From assembly GCA_032127075.1 (NCBI GenBank), contig JAQAZZ010000044.1, forward strand, positions 1 through 35,440: a stretch of 35,440 nt of DNA. Reading direction: 5' to 3'. Source of the DNA: GCA-2699445 sp032127075. Its GTDB lineage: Bacteria > Actinomycetota > Actinomycetes > S36-B12 > GCA-2699445. How positions within the stretch are numbered: the first letter of the stretch is position 1; each line of letters opens with the position of its first letter. Shown in pieces: positions 15,886 to 23,256 of the stretch. Below the pieces are notes generated by a model, which did no database searches, was not told the origin of the DNA, and saw only the letters and a program-made list of their open reading frames with translations. The position numbers and the translations under genes were made by a program.

Positions 15886-17012
15886 CTGCTCCCACGACTC
15901 ATCGACCCGCACCCGTTGGCGAAGCCTCGGCGCGCAGCCACGGGTCTTCCCCCCGGCGCATACGAGCGATGCTCGGCCGGGAGTTGACCCTCGGTCCACG
16001 CTCGCCGGTCGTGCTGCTGGCTGTTGTCCTGCCGCTGTTGATGACCTTTGTCGTCGCAGCGGTCTTCGGGAACCTGCTGGAGGCGCAGCCCCGGCTCGGC
16101 GTCCATTCCCCCGACGGTTCCGTCGTCCTCGCCGCCGCCGACGACAGCGAGGGTGTTGCCGTGAGCGATTACGCGGATGAGGCGCTGCTGCGGGACGCGG
16201 TGGCGCGCCACGACGTGGATGCGGCGCTGATCCTGCCGGCGGGCTTTGACGCGACGGTGTCGGGCGGCGGATCCGCCCAAGTCACCTATCTGGTGTCCGG
16301 TGACGCGCTGGCGTCGGATCGGGCGGTCCTTGCGGCGCTGGTGACGGCGTGGACCCGACAGCTGACCAGGTCGGAGTCGGCGGTGGCGGTGGCGGTCATC
16401 ACCGTGGGCGGGGAGGACTTCGTCCCGCTCGGCGACCGGGTCATCCCGCTGCTGGTGGTCTACGCGGTCGTGGTCGCCGGACTGTTCGTGCCGGCGGCGT
16501 CGATCCTGGACGAGCGGATCAAGGGCACGCTGAACGCGGTTCTGGCCACCCCTGCGTCGCTGCGGGAGGTGCTCATCGCCAAAGCGCTCTTCGCCGGTTC
16601 CCTGGCCATGGCGATGGGTGTGGTGACGCTGGTCATCAACCAGGCCTTCGGCGGCGAAATCATCGCCATCGTCTTGGCGCTCCTGCTGGGTACCGTCATG
16701 CTCGTGGAGCTGGGCCTGATCCTGGGGCTGTGGGCCAAGGACATGAACACGCTCTACACCTGGATCAAGGTGGGTGGGATTCTGATAGTGCTGCCCGGCC
16801 TGCTGGCGCTGTTCCCCGGCCTGCCGCAGTGGATCTCCCAGTTGGCGCCCACGTACTACTTCCTGCAGCCCATCTTCGAACTCACCGTCGGCGGTGCGGT
16901 GTTCACCGACGTCTGGGTCGATATGGCCGTGTGTGCGCTCATCTGCGCGGCACTGATACCGGTGCTGTGGTGGTCGGCGCGGACCACCGAGCGGCAGCGG
17001 CTGGCGGGCTGA
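15882..17012 (+). CDS. ABC-2 type permease 2 (NatB-like)
   Basis: 376 residues with the same plan as permease 1. TM1 is at about residues 43-62 (VVLLAVVLPLLMTFVVAAVF), an extracytoplasmic domain runs to about residue 185, and then come five or six helices. The coupling block is SILDERIKGTLNAVLATPASLREVLIAKAL. The ATG at 15882 overlaps the previous stop in ATGA and has GGAGG about 12 bases upstream; in-frame extension upstream would only read permease 1 sequence. The two permeases diverge enough to be distinct subunits rather than a recent duplication. It is the last gene of the operon and faces the DUF2510 gene convergently. Confidence 0.86.
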   Translation: MTAPTTHRPAPVGEASARSHGSSPRRIRAMLGRELTLGPRSPVVLLAVVLPLLMTFVVAAVFGNLLEAQPRLGVHSPDGSVVLAAADDSEGVAVSDYADEALLRDAVARHDVDAALILPAGFDATVSGGGSAQVTYLVSGDALASDRAVLAALVTAWTRQLTRSESAVAVAVITVGGEDFVPLGDRVIPLLVVYAVVVAGLFVPAASILDERIKGTLNAVLATPASLREVLIAKALFAGSLAMAMGVVTLVINQAFGGEIIAIVLALLLGTVMLVELGLILGLWAKDMNTLYTWIKVGGILIVLPGLLALFPGLPQWISQLAPTYYFLQPIFELTVGGAVFTDVWVDMAVCALICAALIPVLWWSARTTERQRLAG

Positions 17013-17031
17013 GCGCTTCCGGATGCTCGGG

Positions 17032-17050
17032 CGTCGGCTCTGCACCGACG
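17032..17050. terminator. Bidirectional hairpin between convergent genes
   Basis: CGTCGG (17032-17037) and CCGACG (17045-17050) form a 6-bp stem with a 7-base loop in the 39-bp gap between the ABC permease stop and the DUF2510 gene stop. The symmetric position suits a shared terminator. There is no T tract. Confidence 0.45.
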
Positions 17051-17051
17051 G

Positions 17052-17756
17052 TCACTGGTCGGGTTTGACGTTCTCGGTCCATTGGGTGCCGTCCCACCAG
17101 CGCAACTGCCCAGGATTCTGCGAGTCCGGATACCAGCCGCGGGGGGCGCCGCCGCTGGCGGGGAGCGCTGGCGCTGCTGCCCCGGTCGGAACCGCGACCT
17201 TCCTGGCGTTCACCGACCGCGCGATCAGCCAGATGATGGCCGCGACGAACAGCACGAAGCCGAGAGTCGCCAGGCCTATGGCCAGGAAGACTCCACCGAA
17301 GATCGAGCCGAAGGCCTCGGTCACCGGCTTGCCGATTGCGAGGCTGTTGCCTTCGCCGGCCGACGCGATGATGTAGGGGCCGGCGGTGGGGGCGGTGAAT
17401 TCCACCACTCCGAGATACTCGGTCTCGTTGACTGTCGCCCTTTGGCTCACCGCGCCACACGAGATGCACCGCACCTCGATGGGATCGCCCCCGGGGCCGG
17501 TCACGGCGATCGATTCCGGGTTGACCGTCGGTCGGGAGGCCGCGCCGGTTTCTACCGATTGCGCCGACAACTCGTACACCGCCCAGTCGCCGGCTTCGAG
17601 CGTGACCGTCTTGTCGGCACCGGCTACCCAGGTCTCCTGCGGCAGCAGGGTGGAGACCTCACCCACGATGCGGACGACGCCCCACGTGGTGCCGCCGACC
17701 ATCAGCACGATGCCGACGACGAGCAGGATCCACGGCGCCGGGCTGGTCTTGGACAT
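17052..17756 (-). CDS. Membrane protein with C-terminal DUF2510 domain
   Basis: A 234-residue protein. TM1 is near the N-terminus (APWILLVVGIVLMVGGTTWGVVRIV, about residues 7-31). An extracytoplasmic beta-rich domain of about 110 residues follows with a CISC pair, then TM2 at about residues 145-170. The cytoplasmic tail ends in WYPDSQNPGQLRWWDGTQWTENV, the DUF2510 signature (WYpDP...lRyWDGt.Wt). DUF2510 is common in actinobacterial membrane proteins and has no agreed function. The start is ATG 17756, with GGAGG eight bases upstream; a GTG at 17765 would overlap the ribosome site spacing. The 230-bp gap upstream, to the end of the LCP gene, holds no gene that I can see. Confidence 0.82.
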   Translation of the reverse strand: MSKTSPAPWILLVVGIVLMVGGTTWGVVRIVGEVSTLLPQETWVAGADKTVTLEAGDWAVYELSAQSVETGAASRPTVNPESIAVTGPGGDPIEVRCISCGAVSQRATVNETEYLGVVEFTAPTAGPYIIASAGEGNSLAIGKPVTEAFGSIFGGVFLAIGLATLGFVLFVAAIIWLIARSVNARKVAVPTGAAAPALPASGGAPRGWYPDSQNPGQLRWWDGTQWTENVKPDQ

Positions 17757-17987
17757 GGGTCCCACCTCCGGGAGTATCTAGTCCCAACTTCGCGACTTCG
17801 GCCCCGGAATGCAACAGATCGGTCTGGCGACGCGCGGTTCGGTGCGCGATTGTTCCATCGGGCCACTGACGGGGGCTTCCGGCCGACAACCGCGCGTGAA
17901 CCCGGGCGGGGCCTGCTTGGGTCTATGGGGAAGACCTGGGCCGTCCGGGCCGGTCACGACCCGCCGGACATTCCACGCGGGCTGCGG

Positions 17988-19166
17988 TCAGGAGATCGAT
18001 TCGAACAGCTCCAGCGCCTTCGGGGTATCCCACTTGACGGCCTCCTGGCCGCCCACCCAGTACGACTCGCTCTCGATGGGGACGGCCGTCGACTCACCCC
18101 ACCCGACAGAGACCATTCCCAAGGCGATCGCCATGCGGGTGTCGTCGATCAACCCGGTGCTGCCATCTACGGTCAGCGAATCGGCCGCGGCCCGGTCCAC
18201 GGAGAACATCTTGAACGGATTCAGCCAGGTCAAGGGGCTGATGGCCTTCTTCCCCACTGCCGCGATGTACTCCCGCTGCCGCTCCGCCCGGCCGATGTCG
18301 CCCCGCGGGTCGGAGTAGCGCATCCGGACGTAGGCCAGTGCGGTCTTGCCGTCCATCTCCTGGCAGCCGGCCTTCACCTTGAGGCCGCTGCGCTCGTCGT
18401 CGTAGCGGTCCTTGGGGCACAGCGTCACCCCGCCCAGGGAGTCCACCACGTTGGCTACGCCGTCCATGCCGATCTCGACATAGTGGTCCACGCGAAGGCC
18501 GGTCACGGTCTCAACGGTGCCGACCAGCAGTTGCGGTCCGCCCAGGGCGTACGCGGCGTTGATCTTGTCCGACCCATGGCCCTCGATCGGCACCCAGGAG
18601 TCGCGGGGTATCGAGATCAAGGTGGGCTGCCCCACGAGCGGGACGTGCAGCAGCATGACGGTGTCGGTCCGCTGACCTTCGGCGTATCCGGTGTGCAGTT
18701 GCTTGCGCTGCCGCTTGGTGAGGTTGTCCCGGTTGTCGGTACCCACCAGCAGGTAGTTCGCCCCCGACGTGGCGGCCACCTGCTGGGCGGGAAGCGCGTC
18801 GATCTTGTCGACGGACAGTGCAAAAAGCGCCGCCAGCGCGACTATGTAGGCCAGCAGGGCGGCGACCACCCACACCAGGACCCGCCTGCGGCTACCGCGC
18901 CGTTGTTGCCCGATCGGGGCCGGCGGCCTGGTGGAGGGCATAGTGCTCACCCCACCAGCATGCGGCATATCGCGACGTCCCGCGCCCGTCTGTCCCGCGT
19001 GGGCGGTTCTTCCGGGCGCGCCGGCCGATGCCCGGTCCTTCCGGAAGAACTCTGAATACTCGGCCAGCGAATCGTCGGTGACCAGATCGTGCCGCGGAAC
19101 CCCCGTCCGCGGATCTCGTCCGCGCGGCTCCGCCGCCGCGCGATGGTTCTCGCGTTCATCGTCCAT
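17988..19166 (-). CDS. LytR-CpsA-Psr (LCP) family cell-wall polymer ligase
   Basis: A 392-residue membrane-anchored enzyme that attaches undecaprenyl-linked glycopolymers to peptidoglycan on the outer face. An unusually long, charged cytoplasmic N-terminus (about 95 residues) precedes one membrane helix (VLVWVVAALLAYIVALAALFAL). The LCP domain follows from about residue 130: NYLLVGTDNRD, GQRTDTVMLLHVPL, TLISIPRDSWVPI, SDKINAAYALGGPQLLVGTVE, DHYVEIGMDGVANVVDSLGGV and YVRMRYSDPRGDIGRAERQREYI. The conserved Asp and Arg residues that bind pyrophosphate are all present. ATG 19166 is the first good start. It is divergent from the subtilase gene. In actinobacteria such enzymes attach arabinogalactan or teichoic acid; which polymer is used here is unknown. 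Confidence 0.9.
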   Translation of the reverse strand: MDDERENHRAAAEPRGRDPRTGVPRHDLVTDDSLAEYSEFFRKDRASAGAPGRTAHAGQTGAGRRDMPHAGGVSTMPSTRPPAPIGQQRRGSRRRVLVWVVAALLAYIVALAALFALSVDKIDALPAQQVAATSGANYLLVGTDNRDNLTKRQRKQLHTGYAEGQRTDTVMLLHVPLVGQPTLISIPRDSWVPIEGHGSDKINAAYALGGPQLLVGTVETVTGLRVDHYVEIGMDGVANVVDSLGGVTLCPKDRYDDERSGLKVKAGCQEMDGKTALAYVRMRYSDPRGDIGRAERQREYIAAVGKKAISPLTWLNPFKMFSVDRAAADSLTVDGSTGLIDDTRMAIALGMVSVGWGESTAVPIESESYWVGGQEAVKWDTPKALELFESIS

Positions 19167-19342
19167 GGCTGCAGTGTCCCCCGCAGGAGACGCGCCGACA
19201 CCGCGACAAGGCCGAGCCGGATATGACGTGGGTCACGGGAACGGACTCGCATCGCTGTGCGCGTTTCCCTGATTTCGGACAGTGACAGCGTTCGATGTCT
19301 GGACTAATGCCCCATTTGTGGTGGCTCCAGTACGCCAAAGGG

Positions 19343-19355
19343 GTGATTCGATCAC
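19343..19355. promoter_or_regulatory. 13-bp palindrome upstream of the subtilase gene (possible operator)
   Basis: GTGAT-TCG-ATCAC is perfectly symmetric and sits 34 bp before the protease start, between two divergent genes. It resembles a Crp-type half-site pair, but its GTGA-N5-TCAC spacing is one base short. The regulator is unknown. Confidence 0.35.
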
Positions 19356-19388
19356 GGTGGGTAGCGGTTCGCGCCAGTGTTGTTCGAC

Positions 19389-20951
19389 ATGGGCGCCCAT
19401 CGACTCCTCGGCTCTGCCGTGCTGGTCGCCGCCGTCGCCCTCGGCGGGGCTGCGGCCCCGGCGGGCGCTGCCACGTCGTCATCGGACCCCCCGGGGGACC
19501 CCGCAGACGTGGGGGGCGCCGAGCGGTCACCCATCGGCCGAGGCGCGGGGCCGCAGCCTTCCGATCTCATCGATCACAGCCCCCCATCGCCCCGCGAGGT
19601 CGTCGCCGAGGTCGGCCGCCGGGAAGAAGTCGACGTAGTGAGGCTGTCGTTCGGCCGCGGCGGCCCGGTTGTCGAGTCGGTGGCGGCCGTCGGCCGCCGA
19701 GCGGCCAAGCAGGAGGTGCTCGCTGCCCTCGGCCAACCCTCGGTGGTTGCGGTGGAGGTCGACTCCCGGGTGCACTCGCTCGGTGCCGCCGATCCCCGGG
19801 CGGCCGAGCAGTGGGGCAATGCGATGCTCAACGCCTCCGAGGCGTGGGGCACGAGCACCGGCGCCGGCGCGGTGGTCGCCGTCTTGGATTCGGGCGTGGA
19901 TGGGACACATCCGGATCTGGCCGGTGCGCTGCTGCCGGGGATCAACACCCGGCTGAACCGCGGCGACCAAACACCCGCCACGTCGGACGCCAACGGGCAC
20001 GGCACCCACGTTGCTGGTGTCATCGCGGCACGCGCGGGCAACGGCGTCGGGGGGGCGGGAGTAGCCCCAGAGGCCAGTGTTCTGCCGGTCAAGGTGCTCG
20101 ACAGGTACGGCGGCGGGTGGGAGAGCGATGTCACCGAGGGGATCATCTGGGCGGTCGACAACGGGGCCGACGTGATCAATCTGAGTCTCGGCGGTGAGGA
20201 GTCGGAGCTGATCGGTTCCGCCGTGGGGTATGCCCTTTCCGCGGGGGTGGTCGTCGTGGCTGCCGCCGGCAACGACGCCACCGACAAGGCGAACTATCCC
20301 GCGGCAGTGCCCGGGGTGCTCTCGGTGACCGCCATCGCTTCGGACGGCCGCCCCGCCGGATACGCCAACTACGGTGCCACCGTGGATCTGCACGCCCCCG
20401 GTGACCGCATCCTCTCCACGATCCCCGGCGGCTACGCCGCATTGAGCGGCACATCGATGGCGGCGCCCTTCGTGGCGGGAGCGGCCGCGCTCGTGCGCAG
20501 CGCACAACCCGGCGCGGACGTTGCGGCGGTTCTGCTCCGGACAGCGCGACCGAATCCCGCTGCTGCGGGATTCGGCGCCGGGTTGGTCGATCCGCTCGCA
20601 GCCCTGGGGGTGGGCTGCGCTGCCGCGTGCCCACCGGTCCTGCCGGCAGCAGACGCCGCTGCATGGGACGCGACCGAGCCGGCAATGCAGCAGAACATCA
20701 CACCCCCCGCCCGCGCAAGAGCCCTCAAGCGCAAACTCCTGCCGGCGTTCTCCAACGAAGGTGTGCCGGTCAGACGGTGGAAGTCGCGCAGCAAGTCGCG
20801 TTGTGTGATCCGCCGCGACCGGATCGACGGGGAGTGGTGGCTCAAGGCCAAGCGCCGGGGGATATGCCGGCTCAAGGTCGCGGTACCGGCAGCCGAGGGG
20901 CTGGACCGGCTGCGGGAACGGGTCCGGGTGCGGATCGTCGGCCGCAACTGA
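19389..20951 (+). CDS. Secreted subtilisin-like serine protease (S8 family)
   Basis: A 520-residue exported protease. A signal peptide (MGAHRLLGSAVLVAAVALGG...AGA) is followed by a pro-region of about 110 residues that probably acts as an inhibitor I9-like propeptide. The catalytic triad is intact: Asp in VAVLDSGVDGTHPD (about 166), His in NGHGTHVAGVIAA (about 204) and Ser in SGTSMAAPFVAGAAAL (about 355). The oxyanion Asn is in VVVAAAGNDA. After the catalytic domain comes a basic tail (ALKRKLLPAFSNEGVPVRRW, then two Cys in CVIRRD and GICRLKV) that could bind cell wall. There is no C-terminal membrane helix, so it is not a mycosin. ATG 19389 is preferred; GTG 19377 is possible. No ribosome site is clear. 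Confidence 0.88.
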   Translation: MGAHRLLGSAVLVAAVALGGAAAPAGAATSSSDPPGDPADVGGAERSPIGRGAGPQPSDLIDHSPPSPREVVAEVGRREEVDVVRLSFGRGGPVVESVAAVGRRAAKQEVLAALGQPSVVAVEVDSRVHSLGAADPRAAEQWGNAMLNASEAWGTSTGAGAVVAVLDSGVDGTHPDLAGALLPGINTRLNRGDQTPATSDANGHGTHVAGVIAARAGNGVGGAGVAPEASVLPVKVLDRYGGGWESDVTEGIIWAVDNGADVINLSLGGEESELIGSAVGYALSAGVVVVAAAGNDATDKANYPAAVPGVLSVTAIASDGRPAGYANYGATVDLHAPGDRILSTIPGGYAALSGTSMAAPFVAGAAALVRSAQPGADVAAVLLRTARPNPAAAGFGAGLVDPLAALGVGCAAACPPVLPAADAAAWDATEPAMQQNITPPARARALKRKLLPAFSNEGVPVRRWKSRSKSRCVIRRDRIDGEWWLKAKRRGICRLKVAVPAAEGLDRLRERVRVRIVGRN

Positions 20952-20953
20952 CG

Positions 20954-20959
20954 TAACCT
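20954..20959 (+). promoter_or_regulatory. TAACCT -10 box of dcd
   Basis: TAACCT-GCGGGG-GTG gives six bases before the GTG at 20966. It begins two bases after the subtilase stop, so dcd can be transcribed on its own despite the 14-bp gap. Confidence 0.55.
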
Positions 20960-20965
20960 GCGGGG

Positions 20966-21532
20966 GTGATCCTCTCCGATGGAACCATCCGCGAGATGCT
21001 TGCCGCAGGACTGCTGGTCATCGATCCGATCGAGGACGGGCAGATACAGCCGGCGAGCGTGGATGTGCGACTCGGGAACGCGTTCCTGGTGTTCCGCAAC
21101 CACACCAGCGAAGTCATCGATCCCTATGACAAGCCCAGCGATCTGATGGAGCAGGTGGATGTCGGCGAGGGAAAGCCGTTCATCCTGCATCCCGGCGAGT
21201 TCGTGCTGGGGACCACGCTGGAGGCCATCGGCCTGCCCGACGATCTTGTCGCCCGTGTCGAGGGCAAATCCTCCCTAGGCCGGTTGGGGCTGCTCATCCA
21301 TGCAACGGCCGGTTTCGTCGATCCCGGCTGGCCCCGGGGGCAGATCACCCTTGAGCTGTCCAACGTGTCCACCCTGCCCATCAAACTGTGGCCCGGGATG
21401 CGGGTCGGCCAGCTGTCGTTCCACCGGTTGGACCGAGCGTCGCAGCGCCCCTATGGCCATCCGGGCCTGAACTCCAAGTACGTCGGGCAGGCCGGTCCGG
21501 TGGCGTCGAAGTACGAGGACAATCGGCGCTGA
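20966..21532 (+). CDS. dcd: dCTP deaminase, probably the bifunctional dCTP deaminase/dUTPase type
   Basis: A 188-residue enzyme that makes dUMP precursors for thymidylate. It starts MILSDGTIREMLAAGLLVIDP and carries IQPASVDVRLGN, the active-site block VEGKSSLGRLGLLIHATAGFVDPG (Ser, Arg and the catalytic Glu), ITLELSN and WPGMRVGQLSF, ending in SKYVGQAGPVASKYEDN. Length and motifs match the actinobacterial enzyme (for example that of Mycobacterium tuberculosis), which converts dCTP straight to dUMP. A small difference is an extra residue in the loop after DPG (WPRGQ). The GTG start has a TAACCT box 6 nt upstream and no ribosome site. It is functionally unrelated to its neighbours. Confidence 0.93.
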   Translation: MILSDGTIREMLAAGLLVIDPIEDGQIQPASVDVRLGNAFLVFRNHTSEVIDPYDKPSDLMEQVDVGEGKPFILHPGEFVLGTTLEAIGLPDDLVARVEGKSSLGRLGLLIHATAGFVDPGWPRGQITLELSNVSTLPIKLWPGMRVGQLSFHRLDRASQRPYGHPGLNSKYVGQAGPVASKYEDNRR

Positions 21533-21652
21533 AGCGCTGCTCCACCCTCTCCGCTGACATCCTCGTGTCCGTTCTGTTCGGCGGTGTCCCGATGGTCGTC
21601 GAACAGCCTGCCGACACACGGCCCCGTTGCGGACATCAACCTTCGTGGATTG

Positions 21653-21681
21653 CTAGGTTCGCAGTGTTCCGCCCAACCTAG
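21653..21681 (+). promoter_or_regulatory. Inverted repeat overlapping the ribosome site of the proline-rich gene
   Basis: CTAGGTT (21653-21659) and AACCTAG (21675-21681) are perfectly complementary over 7 bp with a 15-base spacer. The right arm runs into the AGGAG ribosome site (21680-21684). It may be an operator over a TAGGTT -10 box, or an RNA hairpin that masks the ribosome site. The rest of the 157-bp gap (21533-21689) shows nothing further. Confidence 0.4.
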
Positions 21682-21689
21682 GAGCGACC

Positions 21690-22643
21690 ATGAGCATGCC
21701 GCCACCGCCCGATGAGTCAGGTGGGGAGCAGACCCCGCAGTCCGGCTCCGGCACTCCGCCGCCAGCCGGCGGTGGGACCACGCCGCCGCCCCCACCGCCC
21801 CCGCCGCCGGGTGGCGGTGCACCTCCGCCCCCGCCGCCGGGTGGCGGTGCGCCTCCGCCCCCGCCACCAGGATTCGGTGGTGGCGCCCCGCCCCCGCCGG
21901 GTGCGGGAGGTCCGACCGGCGGAGGCGTCCCGGCCCAGTACTCGGTGTCGGACGCCTTCAACTACGGCTGGAAGAAGTTCCAGGAGAACATCGGTCCCTG
22001 GATCCTCGGCGTCCTGATCCTGGGCGTCGCCGTGATCATCGTTCAGGTCGTCTACCAGCTCATCGTGGGCGGAGTGCTGGGCTCCACGAGTGCCACTCTC
22101 GAATACGACTCGGTGACCGGGGAAGTGACCAGCAGCAGCACCGGCCTCGGCGCCAGCTTCTGGGGCGGCCTCGTGCTGTCCTTCCTGCTGCTCGTCCCCG
22201 TAGCCATCCTGGGCATGATCGTGACCGCCCAACTGGTGCGTGCCGGACTCGGGACCGTCGATCAGGGTCGGATCGAACTCAGCAAGTTCTTCGAGACCAA
22301 ACTGCTGGGACCGGTCATCATCGCGGCCATCATCGCGGGCCTGTTGACACTGGTGGGCGTCTTGGCCTGCTACGTGGGGTCGATCATCGTGGCCTTCTTC
22401 ATCCAGTTCTACGCATATTTTGTCCTGGGAGAAGAGCAAGGACCCTGGGATGCCATCAAGTCCAGCTTCAGTTTCGTGAACGCCCATCTGGCAAACATCG
22501 TCGTCCTGTTCCTGGCCAGCTTGCTGGCGACGTTCATCGGGGCCCTCTTGTGCGGCGTCGGGCTGCTGGTGGCCTACCCGGTCGTGCTCATCGCCCACGC
22601 GTACACGTTCCGTGTGCTGCGTGGCGAGCCGGTTGCTGCCTGA
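21690..22643 (+). CDS. Multi-pass membrane protein with proline-rich N-terminus
   Basis: A 317-residue protein. The first 80 residues are proline and glycine repeats (blocks of six to nine Pro separated by GGGA), presumably cytoplasmic. The segment QYSVSDAFNYGWKKFQENIGPWILGVLIL marks the start of the membrane part, with about five or six helices to the end (for example VVLFLASLLATFIGALLCGVGLLVAYPVVLIAHA). The 'AF.YGW.kF..N..p' lead-in and the late ...EQGPWDAIKSSFSFVNAHL stretch recur in bacterial membrane proteins of unknown function. Start ATG 21690 has AGGAG five bases upstream. It resembles the DUF4190 gene downstream only in having the Pro-rich head. A strong hairpin follows. Confidence 0.75.
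   Translation: MSMPPPPDESGGEQTPQSGSGTPPPAGGGTTPPPPPPPPPGGGAPPPPPPGGGAPPPPPPGFGGGAPPPPGAGGPTGGGVPAQYSVSDAFNYGWKKFQENIGPWILGVLILGVAVIIVQVVYQLIVGGVLGSTSATLEYDSVTGEVTSSSTGLGASFWGGLVLSFLLLVPVAILGMIVTAQLVRAGLGTVDQGRIELSKFFETKLLGPVIIAAIIAGLLTLVGVLACYVGSIIVAFFIQFYAYFVLGEEQGPWDAIKSSFSFVNAHLANIVVLFLASLLATFIGALLCGVGLLVAYPVVLIAHAYTFRVLRGEPVAA
21801..21860 (+). repeat. Two tandem 30-bp repeats coding for the PPPGGGAPPP blocks
   Basis: Two adjacent 30-bp units (21801-21830 and 21831-21860) differ at one base and encode the same 10-residue proline/glycine unit. A more diverged third copy follows. Copy number may vary between strains. Confidence 0.7.
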
Positions 22644-22655
22644 TTCGATTCTGCC

Positions 22656-22685
22656 CCGTGCCCCCGCCGTGCGGCGGGGGCACGG
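22656..22685 (+). terminator. Strong 13-bp hairpin terminator
   Basis: CCGTGCCCCCGCC (22656-22668) pairs perfectly with GGCGGGGGCACGG (22673-22685) around a GTGC loop, 13 bp after the proline-rich gene stop. There is no T tract, but the stem is very stable and lies just before the next promoter. Confidence 0.75.
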
Positions 22686-22715
22686 TCATGTACGGAAAGT
22701 GTGTCCCAGGCGGAC

Positions 22716-22721
22716 TACTCT
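22716..22721 (+). promoter_or_regulatory. TACTCT -10 box of the DUF2752 gene
   Basis: TACTCT-GGACCG-GTG gives six bases before the GTG at 22728, 30 bp after the hairpin terminator. The layout is leaderless. Confidence 0.55.
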
Positions 22722-22727
22722 GGACCG

Positions 22728-23171
22728 GTGACCGCAGGGGCGAAGCAGGATTTGGAGCAGATCCCGGTAGACCGGCTCGCAGTGACGCTGGGGGCCGTCG
22801 CGGTCGGCGGGAGTGCGCTGCTGCTGGCGATGCCTCCGGGCCAGGGCGCCTTGTATCCGCCTTGCCCCTTCCTGGCCGTGACGGGGATGGACTGCCCCTT
22901 CTGCGGTGGACTGCGCGGGACCAACGCGCTGATCCACGGGGACCTCGCGGCGTCGTTGGATCACAACATCCTCGTGCCCTTCCTGGCGGTCGGCTTCCTC
23001 GCGGCAGGGCTTTGGTGGTCGTATCGCCGGCTCACCACCGGGCCTGTCGTGATCTCCTGGTCGGCCAGGACCCAGCGTTGGGTGCTGGGGTCCGCAACCG
23101 TTGCGCTGGGCGTCTTCTGGGTCGTGCGGAACCTGCCGTACCTGCCCTATCTGGATTCCGGCGTGGGCTGA
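22728..23171 (+). CDS. DUF2752 membrane protein
   Basis: A 147-residue inner-membrane protein with three predicted helices: LAVTLGAVAVGGSALLLAM, NILVPFLAVGFLAAGLWW and WVLGSATVALGVFWVV. Between the first two is the DUF2752 signature PCPFLAVTGMDCPFCGGLRGTNALIHGDLAASLDHN, with three Cys and the 'GG.Rg...l..GDl..a...N' pattern. The family is widespread in actinobacteria and Bacteroidetes and its role is unknown; the Cys cluster might bind metal or form disulphides. The start is GTG 22728 rather than the upstream GTG at 22701, because a TACTCT box precedes it by six bases. It lies between two proline-rich membrane proteins on the same strand. Confidence 0.83.
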   Translation: MTAGAKQDLEQIPVDRLAVTLGAVAVGGSALLLAMPPGQGALYPPCPFLAVTGMDCPFCGGLRGTNALIHGDLAASLDHNILVPFLAVGFLAAGLWWSYRRLTTGPVVISWSARTQRWVLGSATVALGVFWVVRNLPYLPYLDSGVG

Positions 23172-23256
23172 GCCCCTCGGACCGGCTGCGGTCCTGCGCG
23201 GATGGCGTTCCGGAGGGATAACATGCGGGCCAGACCACCCACGAAGGTGAGGCGCC

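Noticed and set aside
15735..17045. Open frame of 436 codons on the minus strand
   Set aside because: Antisense to the two ABC permeases, rich in Arg, Gln, His and Asp, with no domain.
17757..17987. Possible RNA gene or riboswitch in the 231-bp gap
   Set aside because: I found no tRNA-like fold or recognisable riboswitch core; only weak GC-rich pairings.
17082..19055. Open frame of 657 codons on the plus strand
   Set aside because: Runs antisense through the DUF2510 and LCP genes, both of which have clear domains on the other strand.
19343..19355. Crp/GlxR site before the subtilase gene
   Set aside because: The half-site spacing is 5 bases rather than the usual 6 and the outer T/A bases are missing; kept only as an unassigned palindrome.
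21770..21900. Possible CRISPR-like or tandem repeat array
   Set aside because: The repeats have no unique spacers and encode the proline/glycine head of a protein.
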